In this document: in pieces, positions 8,886 to 17,519 of the stretch | Position numbering within the stretch: position 1 is the stretch's first letter | Layout: every line of letters starts with the position of its first letter | Source: Bacillota bacterium | Lineage (GTDB): Bacteria; Bacillota; Clostridia; Peptostreptococcales; Anaerovoracaceae | Length of the DNA: 64,000 nt | Assembly (NCBI GenBank): GCA_017437745.1 | Contig: JAFRYI010000023.1 | Location: forward strand, 62,001-126,000 | Reading direction: 5' to 3' | Notes under the pieces: model-generated | What the model was told of the DNA's origin: nothing | What the model saw: the letters and a program-made list of their open reading frames with translations, nothing else | Database searches by the model: none | Translations under genes and position numbers: made by a program

Positions 8886-10025
8886 TTGAAGATCCTTTTT
8901 CTTATAAACAAGGCCGGGGACGGCGGAAGCGAACGCTTCGTGCTGGATCTGGCGGAGGAGCTTAACAGGCGCGGGAACGAGTGCGTTCTGGGCTACTGCC
9001 TGGAAGGTCCGCTGACGGAAAGAGCTAAGGCGGCCGGCATCAGGACCGTTCGTCTTGGACTGGAACGCAAGGACTTCTTCTCCGCTCCCGGGAGGATAGC
9101 GGAGCTGTGCAGGCTCGAGGGAATAGATGTGATACACGCGCAGTTCCCCAGGGAGAACTGGTACGCGCTGCGTTCGCTTAAGCATTACGGCAGGCCCCGG
9201 GTGGTCTACACCTGCCACTGGTATCAGGACCAGGGGGCAAGGTGGCGCAGGATCAACAAGGCGTTCTCGGACAGGCAGTTCGCGGCCGCGGCTGTGTACG
9301 ACGAAGGCGCGGAGGTGCTTAAAAGCAACGGATTCGCTTCGGAAAAGGTCTGCGTGATACATAACGGCGTAAGGCTCGGACGCGCTGCTCAAACCGGGAC
9401 TGGCGATGCAGGACGCGCGGGGCAGACCGGGACGACCGGCACCGGACGCGCGGGTCAGGCCAATGCGCAAGGCAAGGCCGCGGACGTTTTCGAATGCTGC
9501 GTTCTCAGCAGATATTCTCCGGAAAAAGGGCTGGACATGCTGCTGGACAGCATCAAGCTTATAGACACGGACAGACCGCTGCGCTGCACCATATACGGCG
9601 ACGGCGGGCTCTACGATCACATAGCCGGCCGTATTAAGACGGAAGGGCTGGAGGGCAGAGTCGTCCAGGCCGGATACGTTCAGGACACAAGAAGCGCGCT
9701 GCTGCGGTCGGATCTCTACCTGAGCCCGTCGGAAAAAGAGGGCATGAGCCTGGGGCTGCTGGAGGCTCTGGCGGCGGGGCTGCCGTGTGTGGTTACGGAC
9801 ACGGGCTCGTCGAAAAGCCTGGCGGAGGACGATCCGCGCTGCGGCGTCTGCGTAAAGGTCGGCGACGCGGAAGGTTTCGCGGCGGCAATAAAACGATACA
9901 TGGAAGACAGGGACCTGCGCCTGGCTCACGCAAAGGCGGCGCTTGCAAAGGCGCAAAGCTACAGCATGGAGCGCGTGGCGGACGAGTACTTAAGGCTCTA
10001 CGAAAACGGGCCGGAAGGCATATAG
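8886..10025 (+). CDS. GT4-family glycosyltransferase with a low-complexity insert
   Basis: A 379-residue GT-B enzyme. The N-terminal NKAGDGGSERFVLDLAEEL and the C-terminal LSRYSPEKGLDMLLDSIKL plus SPSEKEGMSLGLLEALAAGLP match family GT4, which transfers a sugar from a nucleotide donor with retention. The start is TTG with AAGGAGTCCTAT in front. Between HNGVRLG and DVFECCVLS (about residues 165-200) there is an insert of repeated GRAGQ/TGT units made of Gly, Thr, Ala and Gln that is absent from ordinary GT4 proteins. Substrate is unknown; the neighbours point to a surface glycan. Confidence 0.85.
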   Translation: MKILFLINKAGDGGSERFVLDLAEELNRRGNECVLGYCLEGPLTERAKAAGIRTVRLGLERKDFFSAPGRIAELCRLEGIDVIHAQFPRENWYALRSLKHYGRPRVVYTCHWYQDQGARWRRINKAFSDRQFAAAAVYDEGAEVLKSNGFASEKVCVIHNGVRLGRAAQTGTGDAGRAGQTGTTGTGRAGQANAQGKAADVFECCVLSRYSPEKGLDMLLDSIKLIDTDRPLRCTIYGDGGLYDHIAGRIKTEGLEGRVVQAGYVQDTRSALLRSDLYLSPSEKEGMSLGLLEALAAGLPCVVTDTGSSKSLAEDDPRCGVCVKVGDAEGFAAAIKRYMEDRDLRLAHAKAALAKAQSYSMERVADEYLRLYENGPEGI

Positions 10026-10034
10026 GAGGACAGG

Positions 10035-10526
10035 ATGAAGATCGCGGACGAAAAAGGAAGGCTCTTCGGAAAGATAAACATAATAGATCTGCTGGTGATA
10101 GTTGTGATCCTCGCGGCGATATGCTTCGCGGTGTTCCGCTACGTTCTGCCGGACAGGGACAAGGGCGCGGAGCAGGCCTGCGAGATGGTGCTGTACTGCC
10201 ACGACACCCCTAAGTTTACGGCGGAGCAGATAAAGAAGGGCGACGTTGTGTGGGATCAGGGGACCGATCTGGATCTGGGCACGGTAAAGAGCTTCGAGAT
10301 ACTGCCGCTGATGGAGACCTCGGCAGGTCCTGACGGGACTTCGGTCACCACCGAGAGCGACTGGCTCGTCAGCGTGGTGCTGGTCCTGGATTCCAGGGGC
10401 GTGAAGGACGAGCACGGCATACTGATAGACGATATGCTGTACGCTTCCGGGCACACCATGACCGTGTTCGCGGGAGAGGCCAAGCTCTATCTTAAGGTGC
10501 GGGAACTGAACTGGACTGCGAAATGA
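10035..10526 (+). CDS. DUF4330 family membrane-anchored protein
   Basis: A 163-residue protein with one membrane helix near the N-terminus (about residues 16-36, IIDLLVIVVILAAICFAVF), preceded by the family signature KGRLFGKINIIDLL, and an extracytoplasmic remainder. This is the DUF4330 architecture. Proteins of this family are often found beside CsaB, O-antigen-ligase-like and TagA genes, as here, but no reaction is known. Start ATG follows TAGGAGGACAGG, nine nucleotides after the previous stop. Confidence 0.8.
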   Translation: MKIADEKGRLFGKINIIDLLVIVVILAAICFAVFRYVLPDRDKGAEQACEMVLYCHDTPKFTAEQIKKGDVVWDQGTDLDLGTVKSFEILPLMETSAGPDGTSVTTESDWLVSVVLVLDSRGVKDEHGILIDDMLYASGHTMTVFAGEAKLYLKVRELNWTAK

Positions 10527-10612
10527 CGACCGGGCCGAAAAAGGACTACCGGCTGAGGAATGACGATTAACGGTCCGCGGGCAGTGTCTCCGCGCGGCCG
10601 AAAGGATGACTG

Positions 10613-12172
10613 ATGCTTTCTGACAGCATACTCGGAAAGATTAATACATGCTGGGAACAGAGCGCGTGCTATAGGCTTTGCGCTGCTGTTCTTTTGTTTT
10701 TCTCCCGCGCGTGGAGCGGCAGCGTATTAAGGAAACTGCTGTTTCTTCTGGCGGGTCTTGCGCGCCGTACGGAAGACAGCGTTCTGCGCAGGGGCCTTGG
10801 ACGTCTGTCGGCCGCCGTTTTATCCGCGGTCCGCGCTCTGGAGGACAAGCTGGCTCCCGCAAGGCGGAACAGCGCTTTCGTAAGCGCCGCGTCCGGTTCC
10901 TTTTTAAGCAAGCCGGGCAGGATCACGGGAATGATCTTCCTGGTGATGTTCTGCGTTCCGCATTCCGCGTGGCGCAACTGGTACGCGCTGGCGATCTCGG
11001 TAGTTCTTTTCGCTGCAGTCGTTTTTCTTTCGGCGGCAGGGAAAAGACCCATCGTATCGCTTAGGGATCTTGGCCTTCCGATAGTTGTTTTCGCGGTCGC
11101 CTGCCTTATCTCCCTGCTGTGCTCCGAGGCGGTCCGTGACAGTCTCCGCGTGCTGGCGTTCTTCGCGGCAGCGTTCATGTTCATGTGGGCTGCGTCCGCG
11201 GGCATAGGCGACGGGGCAGCGCTTAAGGAACTTCTGGCCTGGATCTACGCGGCTGTCATGATAGTATCGCTGCTGGGCATAGCGCAGAAGATCGCGGGCG
11301 TGGCGGTAAACGCTTCGCAGACGGACCTGGCGCTCAACCCGGGGCTCGGAAGGATCTGTTCTTCGCTGGAGAACCCCAACAACCTGGCGGAGTTCCTGGT
11401 TATGTTCTCGCCTCTTTGCGCGGTCTTCGCGTCCTCGGCGCGCGCTTCCGGACGCAGGCTTGCGCTTGCCGTGGGTCTGGCGCTTCCCATTGCTGCGCTT
11501 CTTCTTACGTATTCCAGGTCCGGGTGGCTCTCCGCCGCTCTGACCATAATTCTTTTCGTGTACTTCACCAAACGAAGCATACTGCCCCTGCTGCTGGTGC
11601 TGGGCCTGTTAGCCATACCGTTCCTTCCGTCCGGCGTGCTGCTGAGGCTCTCGAACATGTTCAATCCCGCGGATACCAGCGCGGATTACAGGATAAGGAT
11701 ATGGGAGACCTCGCTGAGACTGCTTGCCGACCAGCGCAGGTTCCTGACTGGCATAGGCCCCGGCACAGCAACGCTGGCGGCTCAGATAGATCTTTTCGCG
11801 GACGAATACGTGCTCTCCGGCATCGTTCATTCGCAGATGCTGTATCTGGAGCTTGTGATGGAATTCGGGATCGTCGGCGCGGTCTCGGCTCTGCTTTCCT
11901 TCGCGGTCCCGACGGTCCGCGCGGCTTTCGTGATCAAGCGCCTCGGAACAGAGCGTTTGGAGACCCGCGCGCTTGCGGCATGCGCCGCTTCGGTGTTCGG
12001 GATGGCGCTGTTCGGACTGTTCGAGTACATCTGGTTCTATCCGCGCATACTGTTCGGGTCGTTCCTGCTTCTGGGGATCCTCAGGGCGGTGACGCGGATC
12101 GCGGAGAAGGGATCTTCCGGAGAGAAGCGCGCGGCAGAGGCCGGACAACATATGTCGGAGGCAGGACAATGA
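10613..12172 (+). CDS. O-antigen ligase-like (Wzy_C/WaaL) membrane protein
   Basis: A 519-residue polytopic membrane protein with about ten helices and a large loop in the C-terminal half. The segments NPGLGRICSSLENPNNLAEF, LTYSRSGWLSA and GIGPGTATLA are typical of the O-antigen ligase/polymerase family, which joins or polymerises lipid-linked glycans on the outer face of the membrane. In a Gram-positive setting it probably polymerises or transfers a wall glycan made by the flanking transferases. The start is ATG after GAAAGGATGACTG. Its stop overlaps the tagA start by four bases (ATGA). Confidence 0.82.
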   Translation: MLSDSILGKINTCWEQSACYRLCAAVLLFFSRAWSGSVLRKLLFLLAGLARRTEDSVLRRGLGRLSAAVLSAVRALEDKLAPARRNSAFVSAASGSFLSKPGRITGMIFLVMFCVPHSAWRNWYALAISVVLFAAVVFLSAAGKRPIVSLRDLGLPIVVFAVACLISLLCSEAVRDSLRVLAFFAAAFMFMWAASAGIGDGAALKELLAWIYAAVMIVSLLGIAQKIAGVAVNASQTDLALNPGLGRICSSLENPNNLAEFLVMFSPLCAVFASSARASGRRLALAVGLALPIAALLLTYSRSGWLSAALTIILFVYFTKRSILPLLLVLGLLAIPFLPSGVLLRLSNMFNPADTSADYRIRIWETSLRLLADQRRFLTGIGPGTATLAAQIDLFADEYVLSGIVHSQMLYLELVMEFGIVGAVSALLSFAVPTVRAAFVIKRLGTERLETRALAACAASVFGMALFGLFEYIWFYPRILFGSFLLLGILRAVTRIAEKGSSGEKRAAEAGQHMSEAGQ

Positions 12173-12924
12173 GCGGCCCGGCATACGGCGTTCCGGTCGC
12201 CGCAAGGATAACGCTTCGCGGCATACCTCTGGACGTACTTTCCGCGGAAGAAGCCGGAAAGCGCATGGAACAGCTGCTGTCCGAGGACGGCTGCAGCGTT
12301 GTAGTAACGCCCAACTGCGAGATGCTCTACGCCGCGGAGAAGAACGCGGAGCTCAGATCCGCGCTTACCCGGGCGGATCTTGCGGTACCGGACGGCATAG
12401 GCGTGGTAAAAGCCGCGAAGATGTCGGGAACGCCGCTTAAGGAAAGACTGGCCGGCATAGACGTCTGCTTCGGCGCGCTCAGGACCTGCGCTAAGAAAGG
12501 CCTCGGCGTCTACCTTCTGGGCGGAAAGCCCGGAGTGGCGGAAAAAGCCGCGGAAAACCTCCGGAAACTGATCCCCGGCCTGGTAATAGCCGGCGCGGCG
12601 GACGGATACTTCTCAGAAGCCGAAGAAGCAAAGATCGTACAGCGAGTCAACGACAGCGGAGCGGCCTTCCTGGTCGCGGGACTGGGCTCCCCGAAACAGG
12701 AGCTGTTCATGGTCCGTAACGCCGCGGAGCTTAAGACAAGAGCCTGCATGGGCGTAGGCGGAAGCCTGGACGTGTGGTCCGGGGAAGCAAGAAGAGCCCC
12801 GGAGCGCATGACTAGATCCGGCCTGGAATGGCTCTACAGACTGGCTAAACAGCCCTCAAGGATCAGGAGGGTGGTCAGGATACCGGCCTACCTGCTTTTA
12901 GTAAAATTCACAAAAAAAACATAA
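12169..12924 (+). CDS. tagA: WecG/TagA/CpsF family N-acetylmannosaminyltransferase
   Basis: A 251-residue GT26 enzyme. Marker segments are VVTPNCEMLYAAEKN, DGIGVVKAAK, LGGKPGVAEKAAENL and LVAGLGSPKQELFM, in the order found in TagA/TarA and WecG. These enzymes add ManNAc (or a related sugar) to undecaprenyl-PP-GlcNAc and so commit the lipid carrier to wall teichoic acid or a similar polymer. The length matches TagA. Start ATG is inside the ATGA overlap with the previous gene, with GGAGG 9 nt upstream. It closes the surface-polymer unit: a new promoter follows. Confidence 0.9.
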   Translation: MSGPAYGVPVAARITLRGIPLDVLSAEEAGKRMEQLLSEDGCSVVVTPNCEMLYAAEKNAELRSALTRADLAVPDGIGVVKAAKMSGTPLKERLAGIDVCFGALRTCAKKGLGVYLLGGKPGVAEKAAENLRKLIPGLVIAGAADGYFSEAEEAKIVQRVNDSGAAFLVAGLGSPKQELFMVRNAAELKTRACMGVGGSLDVWSGEARRAPERMTRSGLEWLYRLAKQPSRIRRVVRIPAYLLLVKFTKKT

Positions 12925-12941
12925 CTATATTTAGTGGGTGT

Positions 12942-12970
12942 TTTACATTTGCAAAAATATGTTGTATACT
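12942..12970 (+). promoter_or_regulatory. Promoter of the ftsEX operon
   Basis: TTTACA at 12942-12947, a 17-nt spacer and TATACT at 12965-12970, in an AT-rich gap. The ftsE start is 43 nt downstream with AAAGGAG between. Confidence 0.75.
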
Positions 12971-13013
12971 ATAGGATGATTTAACACATCTTAGGGGTAA
13001 AGGAGATGTCCTG

Positions 13014-13697
13014 TTGATCGATTTCAAGAACGTGACCAAGGTCTACGCGGATACTGTGGCACTTAAAAATGCGACCCTCCATATAGATCAGGGCGATTTT
13101 GTATTTGTCGTAGGTCCCACCGGATCCGGGAAATCCACCTTCATAAAACTCATAACAAAGGAGATAGAACCGGACGAAGGCGAGGTCTATGTGGAAGGCA
13201 AGCCGCTCAGCAAGCTTTCCAACCGCGACGTAGCGTTCCTGAGAAGGGACATAGGCATGGTCTTCCAGGACTTCAAGCTTCTGGACAACAAGACGGTCTT
13301 CGAGAACGTCTCGTTCGCCATGGAAGTGGTTCGCTGCAACAAGAAGACCATAGACAGGCAGGTGCCCCAGATGCTCTCCGTCATGGGAATAGAGGACAAG
13401 GCTAACAACTATCCCAACGAGCTCTCCGCCGGAGAGCAGCAGAGGGTGGCCATAGCCAGGGCTATAATCAACAATCCGCGCATACTCATCGCGGACGAGC
13501 CCACAGGAAACCTGGACCCGGAGACGGCATGGGAGATAATGCAGCTGCTGGAGCTGGTAAACAAGCGCGGCACCACCGTGGTAATGGTCACGCACGCTAG
13601 GGACATAGTCAACCGCATGAACAAGCGCGTCATCGCCATAGACCAGGGCACCATAATCCGCGACAGCAGGGGAGGAGACTACGGGTTCGATGATTAG
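13014..13697 (+). CDS. ftsE: Cell division ATP-binding protein FtsE
   Basis: A 227-residue ABC ATPase, the usual FtsE length. Walker A GPTGSGKST (about residues 38-46), signature LSAGEQQR and Walker B ILIADEPTGNLD are intact, and the N-terminus IDFKNVTKVYADTVALKNA is FtsE-like. With FtsX it forms a membrane complex that activates peptidoglycan hydrolases at division; the M23 hydrolase gene two places downstream is a natural client. The start is TTG at 13014; AAAGGAGATGTCC lies in front, and the nearer ATG at 13006 is in another frame. It overlaps ftsX by 8 nt. Confidence 0.95.
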   Translation: MIDFKNVTKVYADTVALKNATLHIDQGDFVFVVGPTGSGKSTFIKLITKEIEPDEGEVYVEGKPLSKLSNRDVAFLRRDIGMVFQDFKLLDNKTVFENVSFAMEVVRCNKKTIDRQVPQMLSVMGIEDKANNYPNELSAGEQQRVAIARAIINNPRILIADEPTGNLDPETAWEIMQLLELVNKRGTTVVMVTHARDIVNRMNKRVIAIDQGTIIRDSRGGDYGFDD

Positions 13698-14583
13698 AGG
13701 AGCTCTGTATTCGTTAAAACAGGCGTTCAGGCACGGGTTCAGGAACAAGGGCATGACTCTTGCTTCCGTATTTGCCATTACGGCCATGATGCTTATCCTG
13801 GCGCTGTTCTTCTTCCTTACGGTAAACGTCAGCTTCATTACGGAGAACGTAAAGGACCAGTTCGGTACCATAGAAGTGTTCCTTAAGGACGAGACGACGC
13901 AGGAACAGGCTGCCAACATGATCACCAGCATCAAGGGGATGCAGGGCGTTCAGGACGCAGTCTACATCTCCAAGGAACAGGGACTGGAGGAGTTCAAGGC
14001 CCGCTGGGGCAGCAACGCCTACCTGCTGGACGGTCTGGACGAGAACCGTCTGCCCAATTCCATAAGGATAACGCTTTCGGAGATAGAGACCGGAGATTTC
14101 ATAGCGACCACGGCCGCCGGGCTTCCCGGAGTGGACGTTGTGCGCTTCTACAGCGAGGAAGTAGGCAAGGTGATCAGGGTGTCCAACACCATACAGCGCG
14201 GTGCGCTCGTGGTCATCGTGTTCCTGGTGATAGTCTCGCTGGTGGTAGTTTCCAATACGATAAAGCTTACGGTAATGGCGCGGCAGGACGAGATCCAGAA
14301 CATGCGCTACGTAGGCGCCACCAACTGGTTCATAAGAGGCCCGATGCTTCTGGAGGGTATCATAATCGGCTGCATTTCCGCGGCCATCTCCGTGGGGCTT
14401 TCGGCGCTAATATATACAAGACTCTGCGACACTCTGGGCGAGCAGGCGTTCCAGCTGTTCTCGGCCAGCCTTGTGGATCCGCAGTTCCTCATCAAGAACA
14501 TAGTCTGGATATTCTTTGCTCTGGGAATAGGTATAGGGGCCTTCGGAAGCATAATATCCATGAGACGTTATCTTAAGTCGTAA
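13690..14583 (+). CDS. ftsX: Cell division protein FtsX
   Basis: A 297-residue MacB/FtsX permease: a cytoplasmic N-terminus (FRNKGMTLASVFAITAMML), first helix at about residues 25-47, a 110-residue extracellular loop, then three helices in the C-terminal half. The conserved block VVSNTIKLTVMARQDEIQNM is present. It passes the ATPase signal of FtsE to extracellular wall hydrolases. The start ATG sits inside the end of ftsE (GATGATTAG), so the two are translationally coupled. Confidence 0.95.
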   Translation: MIRGALYSLKQAFRHGFRNKGMTLASVFAITAMMLILALFFFLTVNVSFITENVKDQFGTIEVFLKDETTQEQAANMITSIKGMQGVQDAVYISKEQGLEEFKARWGSNAYLLDGLDENRLPNSIRITLSEIETGDFIATTAAGLPGVDVVRFYSEEVGKVIRVSNTIQRGALVVIVFLVIVSLVVVSNTIKLTVMARQDEIQNMRYVGATNWFIRGPMLLEGIIIGCISAAISVGLSALIYTRLCDTLGEQAFQLFSASLVDPQFLIKNIVWIFFALGIGIGAFGSIISMRRYLKS

Positions 14584-14625
14584 AGGGATGCTGCTTTAGG
14601 GGAAGCAGTTCGAAAGGGGATAAAA

Positions 14626-15792
14626 ATGAAAAGAAAGGGAAGAGCCAAAACAGCCGTAAAGGTCGCCGTCCTGGTGATGGCGCTCGTGTGCGTCTGCGCG
14701 CCGCTGATGTCGCCGCTGGGCTTCGGAAGCGACGTGTTCACGAAGCAGCAGGATTACGACAAGCTGCGTTCCAACATCATCAAATCGGAGCGCGAGCTGT
14801 CGGAAGGACAGAAGCAGGCAAGGCAGCTCCAGTCGGAGATAAGCAATTACGAGACTCAGATCTACGACACCCAGGTGGAGATAAACGTCCTTAAGGAGGA
14901 ACTGAACGCCACCAAGGACAGGGTGACCAAGGTCCTGGCGGAGCTGGACGACATACAGAACAAGATCACGGAGCAGAACGACGCTCTGTGGAACAGGCTC
15001 AGAGTAATGTACATGCAGGGCGACGCGGGAATGATCTCGATCCTTCTGGGCTCTTCAAGCATGACCGAGCTTCTGACCAACGTCGAGATGATGAAGCGCA
15101 TCACGGAGTCCGACTCCGACCTGATAGAGTCTCTGGAGAAGCAGCACGCTGCCGTAACGGAAAAGAAGGACGAACTTGTCGTCCTTAAGACAGAGCTGGA
15201 GACCAAGCAGGCCGATCTGGACGCCAAGAAGGCGGCGCTCGACAAGGACATGCAGACCGTCGCCTCCCTTAAAAAGAAGATAGAGAACAATAACGCCGCG
15301 CTCGAGGCCCAGCTGGACGCCATGAACGCGGAGGCCGACGCTCTTAAGGCGGACATCTTAAAGCTGCAGAGCAGCGGTGATTACACCGGAGGAGTCATGG
15401 GCTGGCCGTCCAGAGCCAGTAAGAGGATCACGGACGTATTCGGAATGCGGCTCCATCCGATATACGGCATCTGGAAGATGCACACCGGTATCGACATAGG
15501 TGCCGGTAAGGAGACCGACATCCTGGCCGCGGCGGACGGTACGGTTATACGGACTGCTTTCAGTTACGGCTACGGCAACTACGTAATGATAGACCACGGC
15601 GGCGGAGTCGTCACGCTGTACGCGCACTCCTGCAAGATACTGGTAAGGGTGGGCGACAAGGTGAAGCGCGGCGACGTGATAGCGCTTGTAGGAACCACGG
15701 GATGTTCCACCGGATACCACATACATTTCGAAGTCAGGTACAACGGATCATACAAGGATCCGCTGGAATGGGTAACTCCGGGTAAGTACTGA
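14626..15792 (+). CDS. Secreted coiled-coil M23 murein hydrolase (EnvC/PcsB-like partner of FtsEX)
   Basis: A 388-residue exported protein: N-terminal signal or anchor helix (about residues 11-30), a long heptad-rich coiled coil (about 40-245) and a C-terminal LytM/M23 domain (about 265-388). The zinc and catalytic residues are intact: H and D in MHTGIDIG, and the H-x-H in YHIHFEVRYNG, so it should be an active peptidoglycan endopeptidase rather than a pure activator like E. coli EnvC. The coiled coil and the position directly after ftsEX suggest control by the FtsEX complex. The ATG follows GAAAGGGGATAAAA. Confidence 0.92.
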   Translation: MKRKGRAKTAVKVAVLVMALVCVCAPLMSPLGFGSDVFTKQQDYDKLRSNIIKSERELSEGQKQARQLQSEISNYETQIYDTQVEINVLKEELNATKDRVTKVLAELDDIQNKITEQNDALWNRLRVMYMQGDAGMISILLGSSSMTELLTNVEMMKRITESDSDLIESLEKQHAAVTEKKDELVVLKTELETKQADLDAKKAALDKDMQTVASLKKKIENNNAALEAQLDAMNAEADALKADILKLQSSGDYTGGVMGWPSRASKRITDVFGMRLHPIYGIWKMHTGIDIGAGKETDILAAADGTVIRTAFSYGYGNYVMIDHGGGVVTLYAHSCKILVRVGDKVKRGDVIALVGTTGCSTGYHIHFEVRYNGSYKDPLEWVTPGKY

Positions 15793-15793
15793 T

Positions 15794-17518
15794 ATGGCTA
15801 GATGGGTCATCGCCCGAGAAAACAACGATCAGGAGCAGGGGCTTTTAGGAGTCCCTGCTTCCGTGCTCAATATACTGACCAACCGCGGCATCCCCGCGTC
15901 CGAACTGGAGGATTTTCTGTCCCCGGCGCCTAAAGGCACCTACGATCCTTTTCTGCTTACGGACCTTAAGGAAGCGGCGCAGCTGCTGATAGACGCGGCC
16001 GACAGCGGAAAGACCATCTGCGTGTACGGCGACTACGACGCCGACGGCATAACGTCCACCGCTCTGATGACCAGCGTGCTGGTCTGCCTTACGGACAAGG
16101 TGTTCAGTTACGTTCCCAGCAGGTTCTCCGACGGTTACGGACTGAGCGTCGCCGCCGTGGACAGGATAAGGGAACAGGGCGCGGACGTCCTGCTTACCGT
16201 GGACTGCGGAAGCACAAGCCCGGCCGAAGTGCGTCACGCCAGGGAGCTGGGCATGGACGTCATAGTTACGGATCATCACATCCTGCGGGAAGGCATGGAT
16301 CCGGACTGTCTGTTCGTAAACCCCAAGAGGGACAGCGGCTACCCGTTCAGCGAGCTCTGCGGCTGCGGCGTGGCTTTCAAACTGGCGCAGGGCATGCAGC
16401 GTCTTCTGGAACAGAAGGGCGACGGCCGCTTTACCAAGGCGCAGCTGAATTCGCTGCTGGATCTGGTGGCGATCTCCACGGTGGCGGACATAGTTCCTCT
16501 GCGCGGAGAGAACAGAAATCTTGTTAAATACGGCCTCGACAGGATCAACAGAAGGGAGCGCGCCGGTCTTTCCAGCCTGCTTAACGCTCTTGATCTTTCC
16601 GAAAGGATCATTGATTCTTCGAGCATTTCGTATATAATAGCTCCGAACCTTAACGCGCTGGGGCGCATGGGAAACGCGTCCCCCGGAGTGGAGCTCCTGG
16701 AGAGCAGGAGCAGCGCGGAGAGGCTGGACGAGCTTGCCGGTCTTACCATCAAGACCAACATAGAACGCAAGGCGGAGCAGGAGCGGACGGTCCGCATCTG
16801 CAGGGCAAGTCTTGCCAAAGGTGACTGCGGAGAATACGCGCCGGTCATACTTGCGGAGGGCGCTCACGAGGGCGTAGCCGGAATAGTCGCCGGCAACCTT
16901 AAGGAGCAGCTCTACAGACCGGTCTGCATAGTTACTCCCGCGGGAGACGGTCTGCTTAAAGGCACCGGAAGATCCATCCCCGGAGTCAACCTGCACCAGT
17001 GCTTCGAGAACTGCGGCGACATATTCACAAGGTTCGGAGGCCACGCCGGAGCGTGCGGTTTCAGCCTTAAGGAAGAGAATCTGGAACTGTTCCGCAGCCG
17101 CATGCAGGAGCAGGTAAAGGCGCTTTTCGACAAGGATCCGGAACTGTTTACGGAGACCATATTCATAGAACACGAACTGTCCTCAGCGGAGAAGAACATA
17201 GGCTACGCGGAAAAGCTGAAGCTGCTGGAGCCCTACGGCGAGGCCAACCCCGTTCCGCTGTTCTGCATAAGGAACGCGCAGGTAGGCTCCGTAAGGACCA
17301 TGGGAGCGGACGGTCAGCACATACGTTTCACCGCCGCGACCGACGACAGGATACCGGTGGGCTGCGTGCTCTTCGGAAGGGCGGAGCAGTACAAGGACAT
17401 AATCTTCGGACACGAAAGGATAGACGTAGCCGGGGAACTGGACATTAACGAATTCAGAGGAGAACGAAGGCTCCAGATGCGCGTCAGGGACATACGCGTA
17501 TCGGGGCAGGAAGGTTGA
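15794..17518 (+). CDS. recJ: Single-stranded-DNA-specific exonuclease RecJ
   Basis: A 574-residue DHH/DHHA1 phosphoesterase, normal for Gram-positive RecJ. Catalytic motifs are visible: YGDYDADGITSTA (motif I), LTVDCGST, VTDHH (the DHH motif) and FGGHAGACGF (the GGHxxAxG of DHHA1). It degrades single-stranded DNA 5' to 3' in mismatch, base-excision and recombination repair. It starts one nucleotide after the M23 hydrolase stop and has only a weak ribosome site, so translation is probably coupled. The next gene starts one nucleotide after its stop. Confidence 0.95.
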   Translation: MARWVIARENNDQEQGLLGVPASVLNILTNRGIPASELEDFLSPAPKGTYDPFLLTDLKEAAQLLIDAADSGKTICVYGDYDADGITSTALMTSVLVCLTDKVFSYVPSRFSDGYGLSVAAVDRIREQGADVLLTVDCGSTSPAEVRHARELGMDVIVTDHHILREGMDPDCLFVNPKRDSGYPFSELCGCGVAFKLAQGMQRLLEQKGDGRFTKAQLNSLLDLVAISTVADIVPLRGENRNLVKYGLDRINRRERAGLSSLLNALDLSERIIDSSSISYIIAPNLNALGRMGNASPGVELLESRSSAERLDELAGLTIKTNIERKAEQERTVRICRASLAKGDCGEYAPVILAEGAHEGVAGIVAGNLKEQLYRPVCIVTPAGDGLLKGTGRSIPGVNLHQCFENCGDIFTRFGGHAGACGFSLKEENLELFRSRMQEQVKALFDKDPELFTETIFIEHELSSAEKNIGYAEKLKLLEPYGEANPVPLFCIRNAQVGSVRTMGADGQHIRFTAATDDRIPVGCVLFGRAEQYKDIIFGHERIDVAGELDINEFRGERRLQMRVRDIRVSGQEG

Positions 17519-17519
17519 T

